Of a DNA stretch of 22,280 nucleotides, positions 1-7,177 are shown piece after piece (positions within the stretch are counted from its first letter, which is position 1; every line of letters starts with the position of its first letter). The notes under the pieces are model-generated. The model had not been told where the DNA came from. It searched no databases and saw only the letters and a list, made by a program, of their open reading frames with translations. Source of the stretch: 2011-GWA2-47-8b sp964361325 (GTDB taxonomy: Bacteria; Patescibacteriota; Minisyncoccia; UBA6257; WO2-44-18); assembly GCA_964361325.1 (NCBI GenBank), contig CAYHZT010000011.1, forward strand, positions 1-22,280, read 5' to 3'. The position numbers and the translations under genes were made by a program.

Positions 1-129
1 TTTTCTTTGGTATTGGTAAATTTGCCTGCGTCCTATTTGGCTTATGGCATCTACCAACTTTTACTCAAGTTCGGTTTTTTTAAGATTGAATTGCAAAACC
101 AACCCCAAAAAGTTATTGTTTTAACGTAA
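1..129 (+). CDS. C-terminal fragment of an unidentified protein
   Basis: The frame is open from the first base to a TAA at 127-129, giving 42 residues with no start inside the window. The visible tail has a hydrophobic stretch (LVLVNLPASYLAYGIYQLLL) followed by a short polar end, as in the last membrane helix of a membrane protein. It ends one base before the dnaJ ATG, so the two are probably co-transcribed. The fragment is too short to assign a family, and it could be an accidental open frame, although the tight junction with dnaJ argues for a real gene. Confidence 0.5.
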   Translation, partial: FSLVLVNLPASYLAYGIYQLLLKFGFFKIELQNQPQKVIVLT

Positions 130-130
130 A

Positions 131-1213
131 ATGCCTAAAGATTATTACAATATTCTGGGCGTTGATAAAGCGGCTTCCGACGAGGATATTAAAAAGGCCT
201 ACAGAAAATTAGCGCATCAATATCATCCCGACAAATCCGGCGGCAGCGCCGACAGATTCAAGGAAATTAACGAGGCTTATCAGATTCTCTCCAATAGAGA
301 AAAGAGGGCGCAATACGACCGGTTCGGCCGGGTTTTTGACGGTTCGGCGGGTTCGCCGCGCGGCGGACCGTTCGGAAATTTTGAATTTGGTTTCGACACT
401 GGCAATCTGGACGATATTGGAAGCGTCGGTGATCTTTTTGACGTATTTTTTGAGGGTTTGGGAATTAAGCGGCGCAAAAATTATCATCGCGGGTCCGATT
501 TGGAAACGGTTCAAGAAATTACGTTGGAAGAAGCTTTTCGCGGAACGGAAAAGAAATTTAAAATACGGCTTTTTAATTCATGCGGCAACTGTTCCGGTCT
601 CGGCTATTTTTCGGACGCCGGTTTAACGGAGTGCGCTACTTGCAGCGGGCGGGGAGAAATCAAAGAATCGCGGAGCACTTTTTTTGGAAGTTTTGCCCAA
701 GTTCGTGCCTGCTCTAAATGCGCCGGTAGCGGTCAGGTGCCGAATAAGATTTGTTCCGATTGCCATGGTTCCGGCCGGATACAATCCGATAAAGAAGTTG
801 CGGTGGAAATCGCTCCCGGCGTCAGTAATGAACAGCTGATTAAGCTTTCCGGGGCGGGAGAAGCGGGAGAACACGGAGCGGGGGCGGGGGATTTGTATGT
901 CCGGGTTAAGATTTTATCTCATAAGATTTTTGAGCGCGAAGGCGACAACCTCTTTATTAAAAAAGAAATTAGTCTGCTGGACGTTTTGTTTGGCACAAAA
1001 ATCGAAATACCTACTATTAACGGCAATAAAGTTTACGTGGAAATTCCTGCCAATTTCAGCTTAAAAGAAAAATTGAAAATTTCCGGCGAAGGAATGACGC
1101 GCTTTGGCGGATTCGGCAAAGGAGATTTATATATTGATTGGGAAGTAAAAACTCCCAAAAAATTCAGCGCTAAAGTAAAGAAACTTTTAGAAGACCTGAA
1201 GAAGGAGATTTAA
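131..1213 (+). CDS. dnaJ: Chaperone protein DnaJ (Hsp40)
   Basis: DnaJ is the cytoplasmic co-chaperone that delivers unfolded clients to DnaK and stimulates its ATPase through the J domain. The J domain (about 1-70) has the HPD signature at 32-34. A short Gly/Phe-rich linker follows, then four zinc-finger repeats of the CxxCxGxG type starting at residues 151, 168, 194 and 208 (CGNCSGLG, CATCSGRG, CSKCAGSG, CSDCHGSG). The C-terminal substrate-binding region follows (for example LYVRVKI, KGDLYIDWEV). At 360 residues it is a normal type I DnaJ. The ATG at 131 gives the canonical start (MPKDYYNILGV). No promoter was seen directly upstream, and the gene probably continues the operon of the preceding fragment. 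dnaK and grpE are not in the window. Confidence 0.97.
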   Translation: MPKDYYNILGVDKAASDEDIKKAYRKLAHQYHPDKSGGSADRFKEINEAYQILSNREKRAQYDRFGRVFDGSAGSPRGGPFGNFEFGFDTGNLDDIGSVGDLFDVFFEGLGIKRRKNYHRGSDLETVQEITLEEAFRGTEKKFKIRLFNSCGNCSGLGYFSDAGLTECATCSGRGEIKESRSTFFGSFAQVRACSKCAGSGQVPNKICSDCHGSGRIQSDKEVAVEIAPGVSNEQLIKLSGAGEAGEHGAGAGDLYVRVKILSHKIFEREGDNLFIKKEISLLDVLFGTKIEIPTINGNKVYVEIPANFSLKEKLKISGEGMTRFGGFGKGDLYIDWEVKTPKKFSAKVKKLLEDLKKEI

Positions 1214-1221
1214 TTTTTTTG

Positions 1222-1292
1222 TGCCCCCACTGGGAATCGAACCAAGATCAACTGCTTAAAAGGCAGCTGCTCTACCATTGAGCTATGGGGGC
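1222..1292 (-). tRNA. tRNA-Lys (UUU)
   Basis: Read on the minus strand, this folds as a 71-nt tRNA: acceptor GCCCCCA pairs with TGGGGGC, the D arm is GCTC/GAGC, and the anticodon loop is CTTTTAA with anticodon UUU. The T loop is TTCGATT. The discriminator base is A and no CCA is encoded, so CCA must be added afterwards, unlike the tRNA-Gly at 20974. The T stem has one U-C mismatch in its middle pair. It is convergent with dnaJ, with about 8 bases between them. Confidence 0.93.
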
Positions 1293-1329
1293 GTAATATC
1301 TGTTTTTATTTTTAACGAGTGAACCAACC

Positions 1330-1364
1330 AGTAAGGCTACTGCTTTACTAAAGGTAGGCTTACT
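1330..1364. other. Long imperfect hairpin inside the tRNA relic
   Basis: AGTAAG (1330-1335) pairs with CTTACT (1359-1364), CTAC (1337-1340) with GTAG (1354-1357), and CTTT (1343-1346) with AAAG (1350-1353), leaving an ACT loop. That is 14 base pairs broken by one G/G mismatch and a TG bulge. It occupies the place of the anticodon arm in the degenerate tRNA copy and is longer than any tRNA arm. It may be a secondary structure that arose during decay. Confidence 0.5.
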
Positions 1365-1371
1365 ATTGAGC

Positions 1372-1392
1372 CCTGCCTGCCGATGAGGCAGG
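1372..1392. repeat. Short GC-rich palindromic repeat
   Basis: This 21-bp insert contains CCTGCC (1376-1381), a GATGA loop and GGCAGG (1387-1392), preceded by a second partial CCTG copy. It interrupts the match to tRNA-Lys cleanly, so its borders can be read from the tRNA: bases 9 and 10 of the tRNA flank it. Short CCTGCC/GGCAGG palindromes resemble dispersed repeats I recall from Parcubacteria genomes; that link is from memory and not tested here. Confidence 0.6.
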
Positions 1393-1414
1393 TATGGGGG
1401 CTCCCCGAATTCTT

Positions 1415-1443
1415 AATTTAATATAAAAACATCGGTTTGACAA
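1415..1443 (-). promoter_or_regulatory. Candidate promoter for the tRNA-Lys region
   Basis: Minus-strand -35 TTGTCA (1438-1443), 17-base spacer, -10 TAAATT (1415-1420). The predicted start lies about 6-12 bases upstream of the tRNA-like sequence at 1401, so one transcript would carry the relic and then the intact tRNA-Lys. The -35 overlaps the plus-strand TTGACA, forming a small palindrome (TTTGACAAA). Confidence 0.4.
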
Positions 1444-1464
1444 ATTTTAGTCATAATTTAAACT
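1437..1464 (+). promoter_or_regulatory. Candidate promoter for the small gene at 1492
   Basis: Perfect -35 TTGACA (1437-1442), 16-base spacer, weak -10 TAAACT (1459-1464). The expected start near 1471 leaves a leader of about 20 bases that includes AGAGG ahead of the GTG start. The -10 is only a 4/6 match. Confidence 0.4.
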
Positions 1465-1491
1465 TCAACATAGTTCTTACTAGAGGCAAAC

Positions 1492-1809
1492 GTGCGTCAT
1501 AAAAAAACCCGGCATCGGAAAAACAAAATGCCGTTGAAATGGTTTGTAAATCCACGACCGTACAGAATTTTTTATATAGTTACGGCAACCGATCCCAGTA
1601 CCCACAAAACCGCAACGAGCAAAACCCAGCGTGATATTAAAGCGCGATCGCCTCAAGAAGCGTTGGAAAAATTGCATAAAAACTTAACTCTTCAATCCGA
1701 TCGAAATGAAAAAGATTGGGGCGGGCGTCTTTTTGAATACAGTAATTTCAAAGTGGCTCCGGTCTGTCAGCATTGTCGCGGCCGCGGCCATCTTCGGTTC
1801 AAAATCTAG
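1492..1809 (+). CDS. Small basic protein with a C-terminal CxxCxGxG motif
   Basis: The 105 residues match no family I recognise. The N-terminus is strongly basic (RHKKTRHRKNK), the middle (PRPYRIFYIVTATDP...SPQEALEKL) reads as a small alpha/beta domain, and the C-terminus carries one CQHCRGRG motif, the same CxxCxGxG pattern as the DnaJ zinc-finger repeats. The GTG at 1492 is chosen because AGAGG (1482-1486) sits 5 bases ahead. An internal ATG at 1528 (MPLKWF) is the alternative and would drop the basic extension. A promoter candidate precedes the gene and a strong terminator follows at 1910. A nucleic-acid or zinc-binding role is conceivable but is inference only. Confidence 0.65.
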   Translation: MRHKKTRHRKNKMPLKWFVNPRPYRIFYIVTATDPSTHKTATSKTQRDIKARSPQEALEKLHKNLTLQSDRNEKDWGGRLFEYSNFKVAPVCQHCRGRGHLRFKI

Positions 1810-1864
1810 ATTTTTCCAGTGCCATATAAAGAGTATTAAACCCTTTGTTCTGCCGTCGTTCGGA

Positions 1865-1890
1865 CGAAATAAGAAAAGGCTCTTATTTCG
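1865..1890. other. Perfect 10-bp inverted repeat downstream of the small gene
   Basis: CGAAATAAGA (1865-1874) and TCTTATTTCG (1881-1890) pair perfectly around an AAAGGC loop. It lies 55 bases after the stop of the small gene and 20 bases before the GC-rich terminator. It has no T-run of its own, so it may protect the 3' end of the transcript or simply be part of the untranslated tail. Confidence 0.5.
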
Positions 1891-1909
1891 CTCCTCACTA
1901 GGCATAATA

Positions 1910-1937
1910 AAAACCCCCTTCATAATGAGGGGGTTTT
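1910..1937. terminator. Bidirectional Rho-independent terminator
   Basis: AAAACCCCCT (1910-1919) pairs with AGGGGGTTTT (1928-1937) around an 8-base loop. Read on the minus strand, a T-rich tail (TTTTTATT) follows the stem, so it ends the protease gene; in the plus direction TTTT also follows, so it can end the small gene. The stem includes the last codons and the TGA stop of the minus-strand gene, so terminator and coding sequence overlap. Confidence 0.85.
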
Positions 1938-2636
1938 AAAAATTTTTGAAATATCGCTGATAGTTCCAAAAACCAGCAAGAAAATTATGAATCCCAATCC
2001 AAGCATCTGTAGAACGGAAATCGTCTTTTTTAGTCGATCTTTGCTTAGTATCTTTTCCAAAACAGAAGTCAGCATATGGCCGCCATCAAAGGGCGGAATT
2101 GGCAATAAATTAAACATCGCCACGGCTAGATTCAGTATCGCCAGAGTAAGAAAATAAGGAAATTGATTTCCGGCCAGCATCTGCCCGACGCCGATTGGTC
2201 CGGATATGGATTCTGAAGGCGAGACAGCTCCCGAGGTCAGCGAAGTGATAACCAGAGGCCAACCAACCAGCCAAATATAAAAAGAAAATCCAATCGCTTT
2301 AAGCACTGTCGCGCCGTACGCGATAATAATCAGAATTGCTAACACTACGTTGCTAAACATGCCGGCAACATAGACGAAATTTCTTTGCCAGAAAGATTTA
2401 CCGGCAAGATCTTCTTCGTTCAGCATAACGTACGCGCCGATTACGAACGGGCTGATAACAAGTTCGTTTAGTTTGGGTACGTTCTTAATTTTCAATCCCG
2501 GCCCGATGCCGATACTGAAACGTTGGATTCTTACGCCGCAAAGCATTGCCGCAATCGCGTGACCGAGCTCGTGGACCGTTAGAATGACTCCGAAACCAAA
2601 AGCGATTTTCAAAATCGCGATCGCAATAGATTCCAT
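1920..2636 (-). CDS. Site-2-type membrane metalloprotease (M50 family), PDZ-less
   Basis: This is an integral membrane zinc protease of the RseP/SpoIVFB family, which cuts substrates inside or near the membrane, often anti-sigma factors or leftover signal peptides. The zinc site HELGH is at residues 22-26 in the first membrane helix. The second ligand motif is at 176-187 (NLLPIPPFDGGH, with Asp184). The SGPIGVGQML stretch is typical of the family. At 238 residues it is about half the length of RseP, and no PDZ domain is recognisable between the catalytic helices. The ATG at 2636 follows GAGGG (2641-2645) with a 4-base gap. It is divergent from secD, which fits a membrane-quality-control neighbourhood. 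Its substrate cannot be told from sequence. Confidence 0.9.
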   Translation of the reverse strand: MESIAIAILKIAFGFGVILTVHELGHAIAAMLCGVRIQRFSIGIGPGLKIKNVPKLNELVISPFVIGAYVMLNEEDLAGKSFWQRNFVYVAGMFSNVVLAILIIIAYGATVLKAIGFSFYIWLVGWPLVITSLTSGAVSPSESISGPIGVGQMLAGNQFPYFLTLAILNLAVAMFNLLPIPPFDGGHMLTSVLEKILSKDRLKKTISVLQMLGLGFIIFLLVFGTISDISKIFKTPSL

Positions 2637-2645
2637 TACACCCTC

Positions 2646-2675
2646 TTTTCAAAAAACTATGAGGTATAGTATAAT
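2646..2675 (+). promoter_or_regulatory. Promoter of secDF
   Basis: Consensus -10 TATAAT at 2670-2675, with a weak -35 TTTTCA at 2646-2651 (18-base spacer). The predicted start is near 2682. AAGGA (2693-2697) lies 11 bases ahead of the secD ATG, so this operon has a leader with a ribosome-binding site. Confidence 0.65.
2668..2673 (-). promoter_or_regulatory. Candidate -10 box of the M50 protease gene
   Basis: On the minus strand the same AT-rich core reads TATACT, overlapping the secD -10 box by four bases. No convincing -35 was found. If both boxes are used, polymerases for the two genes would compete for the same DNA. Confidence 0.4.
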
Positions 2676-2708
2676 GAAAATCACTTTTCCGCAAGGACTT
2701 TTTAACTA

Positions 2709-3959
2709 ATGGATTCATCAAGAAAAAATAGTTTAAAATTCTTTTTAATAATTGTTTCGGCAATCGTCGCCGGCCTTTTGGTTTTTCCAAAACCTTTTGG
2801 AAAAACCTTTTTACCCTGGCGCTTAGGTCTGGATTTAGTTGGCGGAAGCTATCTTGTCTATGAAGCCGATATGAAAGATATTGCCCAAGTCGATCGCGCC
2901 TCTGCGCTAAATGGCTTGCGCGATGTAATGGAAAGGCGCGTCAATGTTTTTGGCGTCAGCGAGCCGCGGGTAACAACCGCCAAAGTCGGCGACTCTTACC
3001 AGTTAATAGTAGAGCTTGCCGGCATTCAGAATATTGAAGAGGCGATTAATCAGATTGGACGGACGGCGCTCTTGGATTTTCGTGAAGTTGATCAAGCAGG
3101 AGAAGGAACAAGCACCGAGCTTACTTTCCAACTCACTCAACTTACTGGGCGTTATTTGCAAAAATCTGAAGTTGGTTCCGATAGCAATACTAATGAGCCA
3201 TTAATTACTGTTCAATTCAACGCGGAAGGAGCGAAAATATTTGAAGAATTAACCAGGCGGAACGTCAACAAACCATTGGCTATTTTTCTGGATAACGAAT
3301 TAATTTCCATGCCAACTGTTCGGGAAGTGATTAGCGGCGGCAACGCCCAGATTACCGGTCAGTTTACGTTTCAAGAAGTTCGACGGATAGTCAGCTTATT
3401 CAATGCTGGAGCTTTGCCGGCTCCGCTTTTGCTTATTAGCCACCAAACAATTGGCGCTTCATTAGGTCTTGATTCAATGAATAAAGCGATAACAGCCGGC
3501 GCTGTTGGAACGCTAGCCATCATACTTTTTCTAATTCTTTATTACAGACGTTTAGGCTTAGTGGCGGCGTTGGCACTTGTTTTCTATATAGTATATGCGT
3601 TGGCTACTTTTAAACTGTTTGGCATTACTATGACATTGGCCGGTGTTGCCGGTTTTATTTTATCAATCGGCATGGCGGTTGACGCCAATATCCTGATTTT
3701 CGCTCGCACCAAAGAGGAAATAGCAAAAGGCGTTTCACGCGTCGCCGCGTTGGAAGAGGGTTTCCGGCGCGCTTGGCCATCAATTCGCGATTCTAATATT
3801 TCTACCATGCTAACTTCCATTATTCTTTATTATCTTACTTCCAGTTTCGTTCGTGGGTTCGCGCTCACGCTGTTAATCGGCGTACTATTGAGTATGTTCA
3901 GCGCTATTACCGTTAGTCGGGTAATGCTCCGCGCATTTATAAAAAATAGCCATGACTAA
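2709..3959 (+). CDS. secD: Protein translocase subunit SecD
   Basis: SecD is half of the SecDF motor in the cytoplasmic membrane, which uses the proton gradient to help pull proteins through SecYEG. After an N-terminal membrane helix (about 9-28) comes the family signature LGLDLVGGSYLV (39-50). The large extracytoplasmic domain includes RRVNVFGVSEPRV. The C-terminal half contains five hydrophobic helices, with the conserved GMAVDANILIF segment. The length is 416 residues, compact compared with the E. coli protein. The TAA overlaps the secF start (ATGACTAA), indicating translational coupling. Confidence 0.96.
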   Translation: MDSSRKNSLKFFLIIVSAIVAGLLVFPKPFGKTFLPWRLGLDLVGGSYLVYEADMKDIAQVDRASALNGLRDVMERRVNVFGVSEPRVTTAKVGDSYQLIVELAGIQNIEEAINQIGRTALLDFREVDQAGEGTSTELTFQLTQLTGRYLQKSEVGSDSNTNEPLITVQFNAEGAKIFEELTRRNVNKPLAIFLDNELISMPTVREVISGGNAQITGQFTFQEVRRIVSLFNAGALPAPLLLISHQTIGASLGLDSMNKAITAGAVGTLAIILFLILYYRRLGLVAALALVFYIVYALATFKLFGITMTLAGVAGFILSIGMAVDANILIFARTKEEIAKGVSRVAALEEGFRRAWPSIRDSNISTMLTSIILYYLTSSFVRGFALTLLIGVLLSMFSAITVSRVMLRAFIKNSHD

Positions 3960-4821
3960 TCTAGCTATTATTAAAAATAAATTTGTTTTCTTAACCTTTT
4001 CCGGAATTTTGGTTATAGCAAGCGTAATCGCCATTTGGCAATTCGGCCTGACGCCCGGAATTGATTTTTCCGGCGGGGTTTCCTGGCAATTAAAATTTGC
4101 TTCCGTTCCGGATCGCGCGGAGCTGCAAAGTTTTTTCCCGGATGGACTTATTACGCCTCAAGATGATGGCGACGTTATGATCCGCCTCAAAGATATCACC
4201 GAGAAAGAAAAGGGAGAAAAATTAGCCGAACTTTCTAAACGATTCGGCGCCGTGGAAGAGCTGCAATTCAAAAATATCGGGCCGGCAGTCGGCAATGACT
4301 TAAAGAATAAGGCGATTTGGGCATTCGTTTTGGTATTAATTACCATTTCGCTGTATGTCGCGTTTGCCTTCCGTAAAGTTTCTCAACCGGTAAGTTCCTG
4401 GAAATACGGCGCGATTACTTTAGTGACCTTGTTTCATGACGCGCTGATACCGGCAGGGCTGTTCGCGGTTTTGGGGCATCTTTTCAATGCCGAGGCGGAT
4501 ACGAATTTTATAGTAGCTATTTTAGTGGTAATAGGTTTCTCCGTGCACGATAAAATCGTGGTTTTTGACCGCATCAGAGAGAATCTCAAAATTGATGGCG
4601 GGGCGCGAGCGGATTTCAATCAGCTGGTCAATAAAAGCGTTAATCAAACTTTGGCCCGATCGGTGAATACTTCTTTAACGCTGGTGTTGACATTACTAGC
4701 TCTTTATTTTCTAGGTCCCGCAAACCTTCAATACTTCATTTTGACTATTCTAGTAGGTACTGTTGTAGGCACGTACGCGTCAATATTCGTAGCGAGTCCG
4801 TTGCTTACGTTATGGAAATAA
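3952..4821 (+). CDS. secF: Protein translocase subunit SecF
   Basis: SecF is the partner of SecD in the export motor. The first membrane helix leads into the signature PGIDFSGGVSWQL, and the C-terminal membrane domain includes FSVHDKIVVFDRIRENL, the SecF equivalent of the SecD GMAVDANI motif. The length of 289 residues is normal. It starts inside the last codons of secD (8-base overlap), so the two are made as a pair. No hairpin terminator was found after it; the next promoter starts about 30 bases downstream. Confidence 0.96.
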   Translation: MTNLAIIKNKFVFLTFSGILVIASVIAIWQFGLTPGIDFSGGVSWQLKFASVPDRAELQSFFPDGLITPQDDGDVMIRLKDITEKEKGEKLAELSKRFGAVEELQFKNIGPAVGNDLKNKAIWAFVLVLITISLYVAFAFRKVSQPVSSWKYGAITLVTLFHDALIPAGLFAVLGHLFNAEADTNFIVAILVVIGFSVHDKIVVFDRIRENLKIDGGARADFNQLVNKSVNQTLARSVNTSLTLVLTLLALYFLGPANLQYFILTILVGTVVGTYASIFVASPLLTLWK

Positions 4822-4853
4822 GAGATCTGAAAAGGGACGGATTTATAGCGGTA

Positions 4854-4883
4854 TTGACACTATAGTATTAGTTGTGGTACTAT
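4854..4883 (+). promoter_or_regulatory. Promoter of the sigma4-HARE gene, near-leaderless
   Basis: Perfect -35 TTGACA (4854-4859), 18-base spacer, -10 TACTAT (4878-4883). Transcription should begin about 4890, only a few bases before the ATG at 4894, and no ribosome-binding site is present between them. Confidence 0.65.
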
Positions 4884-4893
4884 ACCAAACGAC

Positions 4894-5889
4894 ATGATCG
4901 ATAGCGCGAAAATAAATAATCTAATCAAGGTTTGTTTGGCCAATCTTTCCAGCCGCCAAAAAGAAATTTTAGAAGGACGCTATGGAATTTCCGGATCAGC
5001 AATGCTGACTTTAGCGGAACTGGGCAATAAATACGGGCTCACTCGCGAACGGATTCGTCAGATTGAAGTTTTGAGCATAAAAGGCGCTAAAGACAATGCC
5101 GTTAGCAACAGCCTGGGTGATTTCGTAAAGACCGCCTCTATTCAATTAAAAAATTCCGGAGGTTTAAAACGTGAAGATTTACTGGTAGAGAATCTTGGCG
5201 GCGCCGCGCAGTCCAATCAAGTCAAGTTTTTACTGGAGATGTCCAAGCGTTTTCATTATTCCAAAGATAGCGCGGATTTTTACCCCTATTGGTACATCGG
5301 CGAAACCGATCAAAAAAACGCTATGAGTTTTGTTAGTTACGTTCTCAAAAATTCCGAGCGGGGTAATTTCGCGACAGCTTTCGACACCGCCGCGAAAAAA
5401 TTCGGTTTAACCGAAATCGTTGCCAGTAATTACGCTTCAGTTTCCAAAAAAATCGCCCAAAATGTTTTTGGCGAACTTGGATTATCCAGCCAACCGGAAA
5501 TTAATCCGAAGACAGCCCGAGATTGGGCTTACTTGGTTTTAAAAAAGGAAAAACGACCGATTCATTTTACCGAAATTGCCTTACTGGTCAGTAATTTACG
5601 GAACAAAGAGGCTCATGCGCCAACTATTCACAATGAGCTCATTAAAGACGCAAGATTCGTTCTGGTTGGAAAAGGAACTTATACGCTTGGCGAGTTTGGC
5701 GTTGTGCCCGGCACCGCTAAGGAAATTATCAACCACTTTTTAAAAAAGCACGGACCGATGAAATCAAACGACATCATGAGCGTGGTTTTAAAGCAGCGGC
5801 TTTTTAAGGAAAACACTATTTTAATAAACCTTCAGAACCGCAAAAATTTTAAGCGATTAGATGACGGCCGTTATACGACTCTGGTATAA
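4894..5889 (+). CDS. Sigma-70 region 4-like / HARE helix-turn-helix regulator
   Basis: This is a predicted DNA-binding transcription regulator. Residues about 10-65 match region 4 of sigma-70 factors: LSSRQKEILEGRYGI, then TLAELGNKYGLTRERIRQIE, the helix-turn-helix that reads the -35 box. There is no region 2, so it cannot melt a promoter by itself. The C-terminal 110 residues (from RPIHFTEIALLVSN to DDGRYTTLV) resemble the HARE-HTH winged domain, which in firmicutes forms the RNA polymerase delta subunit. The middle (about 75-210) is not recognised. The gene is monocistronic or the head of its unit, and its 3' end contains the promoter of the next gene. A role as a polymerase-associated regulator is inference. 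Confidence 0.8.
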   Translation: MIDSAKINNLIKVCLANLSSRQKEILEGRYGISGSAMLTLAELGNKYGLTRERIRQIEVLSIKGAKDNAVSNSLGDFVKTASIQLKNSGGLKREDLLVENLGGAAQSNQVKFLLEMSKRFHYSKDSADFYPYWYIGETDQKNAMSFVSYVLKNSERGNFATAFDTAAKKFGLTEIVASNYASVSKKIAQNVFGELGLSSQPEINPKTARDWAYLVLKKEKRPIHFTEIALLVSNLRNKEAHAPTIHNELIKDARFVLVGKGTYTLGEFGVVPGTAKEIINHFLKKHGPMKSNDIMSVVLKQRLFKENTILINLQNRKNFKRLDDGRYTTLV

Positions 5890-5890
5890 T
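5861..5890 (+). promoter_or_regulatory. Promoter inside the end of the sigma4-HARE gene
   Basis: -35 ATGACG (5861-5866), 18-base spacer, perfect -10 TATAAT (5885-5890). The -10 contains the TAA stop codon of the upstream gene. The start should fall at about 5897, essentially on the GTG at 5898, so the message would be leaderless. Confidence 0.6.
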
Positions 5891-5897
5891 TCACTTA

Positions 5898-7163
5898 GTG
5901 ATCTTAGAAGCTCTTTCCGCAATTATTAATAATATTATCGCTGTCTTTGCCCTCACTTGGTGGGTGGTTTTGCCTTTGGCGCTTGGTTTTATTTTTTGGA
6001 AGTTCTGGGTCTATCACGTCTTTATTAATTATCTTCGAAGTATCAAGTGGGTCTTATTGGAAATTAAAATTCCGGCGATCATTGAAAAAACCCCTAAGGC
6101 AATGGAACAGGTTTTTGCCGCTACTTACGGTATTTACTCATTCGGTTTCCGCTTTGCTCAAAAATATATAGAAGGCCACTTAAGAGAAGACTGGATCTCT
6201 TTTGAATTGGTTGGTTTTGCCGGCGGCGTGCATTTTTATATCCGCACCCCGGAGGGATACCGCAATTTGATAGAAGCGTCGGTTTATGCCCAATATCCCG
6301 ATGCCGAAATTCACGAAGCCGAGGATTACAAAAATTTAATGCCTCAAACTTTGCCCAATAAAGTCTATGATATTTGGGGGACGGATTTTCATCTTTCAAA
6401 AGCAGACGCGTATCCCATACAGACCTATCACTATTTCGAAGAGACGCAAAAAGAAAAACGTTTGGACCCGATTGCGGCGCTTACCGAGGCAATGTCCAAA
6501 TTAAAAAATGATGAAGCCATTTGGATTCAAATTTTAGTAAGTCCAACAGGCGATGAATGGAAAAAAGCGGGAGAGGTATTGCGTGACAAATTAATCGGCC
6601 GCAAAAAACCGACCCCTAAAGGATTTGCCGATCGAATCTGGGAATTTTTCCGTAATTTTAGCATTGCGACTATTGAACATCCGGTCTGGTCCAGTGACGA
6701 AAAACCCAAAGACGGCCCAAACCCGCTTATGTTATTAACACAAGGTGAAAGAGACGTAGTTGAGGCTATCGAGAAAAAAATCAGCCGGCTTGGATTTAAA
6801 GCCAATATCCGCTTTTTATACATTGATAAGCGGGATAGCTTTACCCGTTCAAACGTCGGAGCGGTGATTTCAACCTTTCAACAATACTCCACTCAAAATC
6901 TCAACAGTTTTCGTCCCAACGTTGATACCTTTACCGTTATTCGCGGCAATATAAAACTTTTCAAAGATCGCCGACTATGGTTTCGTAAGCGGCGGATGTG
7001 GGAAGCTTATCGTCGTATGTTTTGGCCCAATAAAGTTTCAATACTGAACGTTGAAGAGTTGGCGACAATTTTTCATTTCCCAAGCATTATGGTTGAAGCG
7101 CCGCTGTTGCGGCGGCTTGGAGCGAAAAAAGGCGAACCGCCCGCCGGTTTACCGGTGGAATAA
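5898..7163 (+). CDS. Membrane-anchored protein paired with a VirD4-like ATPase
   Basis: A 421-residue protein with a hydrophobic N-terminus (about 8-40, including TWWVVLPLALGFIFWKFWVY), then a large soluble domain beginning around LLEIKIPAIIEKTPKAME. I recall similar proteins of unknown function next to VirB4/TraD-type ATPases in Patescibacteria; that is memory, not a search. Notable segments are VHFYIRTPEGYRNLIEASVYAQYP and a basic stretch FKDRRLWFRKRRMWEAYRRM. The start is GTG with no ribosome-binding site, 7 bases after a perfect -10 box, consistent with a leaderless message. The ATPase gene follows 14 bases later. A role as the membrane anchor or adaptor of that ATPase is inference from context. 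Confidence 0.75.
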   Translation: MILEALSAIINNIIAVFALTWWVVLPLALGFIFWKFWVYHVFINYLRSIKWVLLEIKIPAIIEKTPKAMEQVFAATYGIYSFGFRFAQKYIEGHLREDWISFELVGFAGGVHFYIRTPEGYRNLIEASVYAQYPDAEIHEAEDYKNLMPQTLPNKVYDIWGTDFHLSKADAYPIQTYHYFEETQKEKRLDPIAALTEAMSKLKNDEAIWIQILVSPTGDEWKKAGEVLRDKLIGRKKPTPKGFADRIWEFFRNFSIATIEHPVWSSDEKPKDGPNPLMLLTQGERDVVEAIEKKISRLGFKANIRFLYIDKRDSFTRSNVGAVISTFQQYSTQNLNSFRPNVDTFTVIRGNIKLFKDRRLWFRKRRMWEAYRRMFWPNKVSILNVEELATIFHFPSIMVEAPLLRRLGAKKGEPPAGLPVE

Positions 7164-7177
7164 TCAAGTATTGATTT

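Larger units (their letters stand above)
1321..1401 (-). pseudogene. Decayed tRNA-Lys copy split by a palindromic insert
   Basis: On the minus strand, bases 1401-1393 (GCCCCCATA) match the first nine bases of the adjacent intact tRNA-Lys. Bases 1371-1361 (GCTCAATAGTA) match its D arm with one change. A 21-bp GC-rich palindromic insert (1372-1392) lies exactly between the two blocks. After the D loop the similarity fades to short pieces (AAGCAGT, TTGGTTC), and no 3' acceptor strand pairs with GCCCCCA, so it cannot fold into a working tRNA. The best reading is a tandem duplicate of tRNA-Lys that took an insertion and decayed. Only the 5' part is certain; the left boundary is approximate. Confidence 0.6.
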
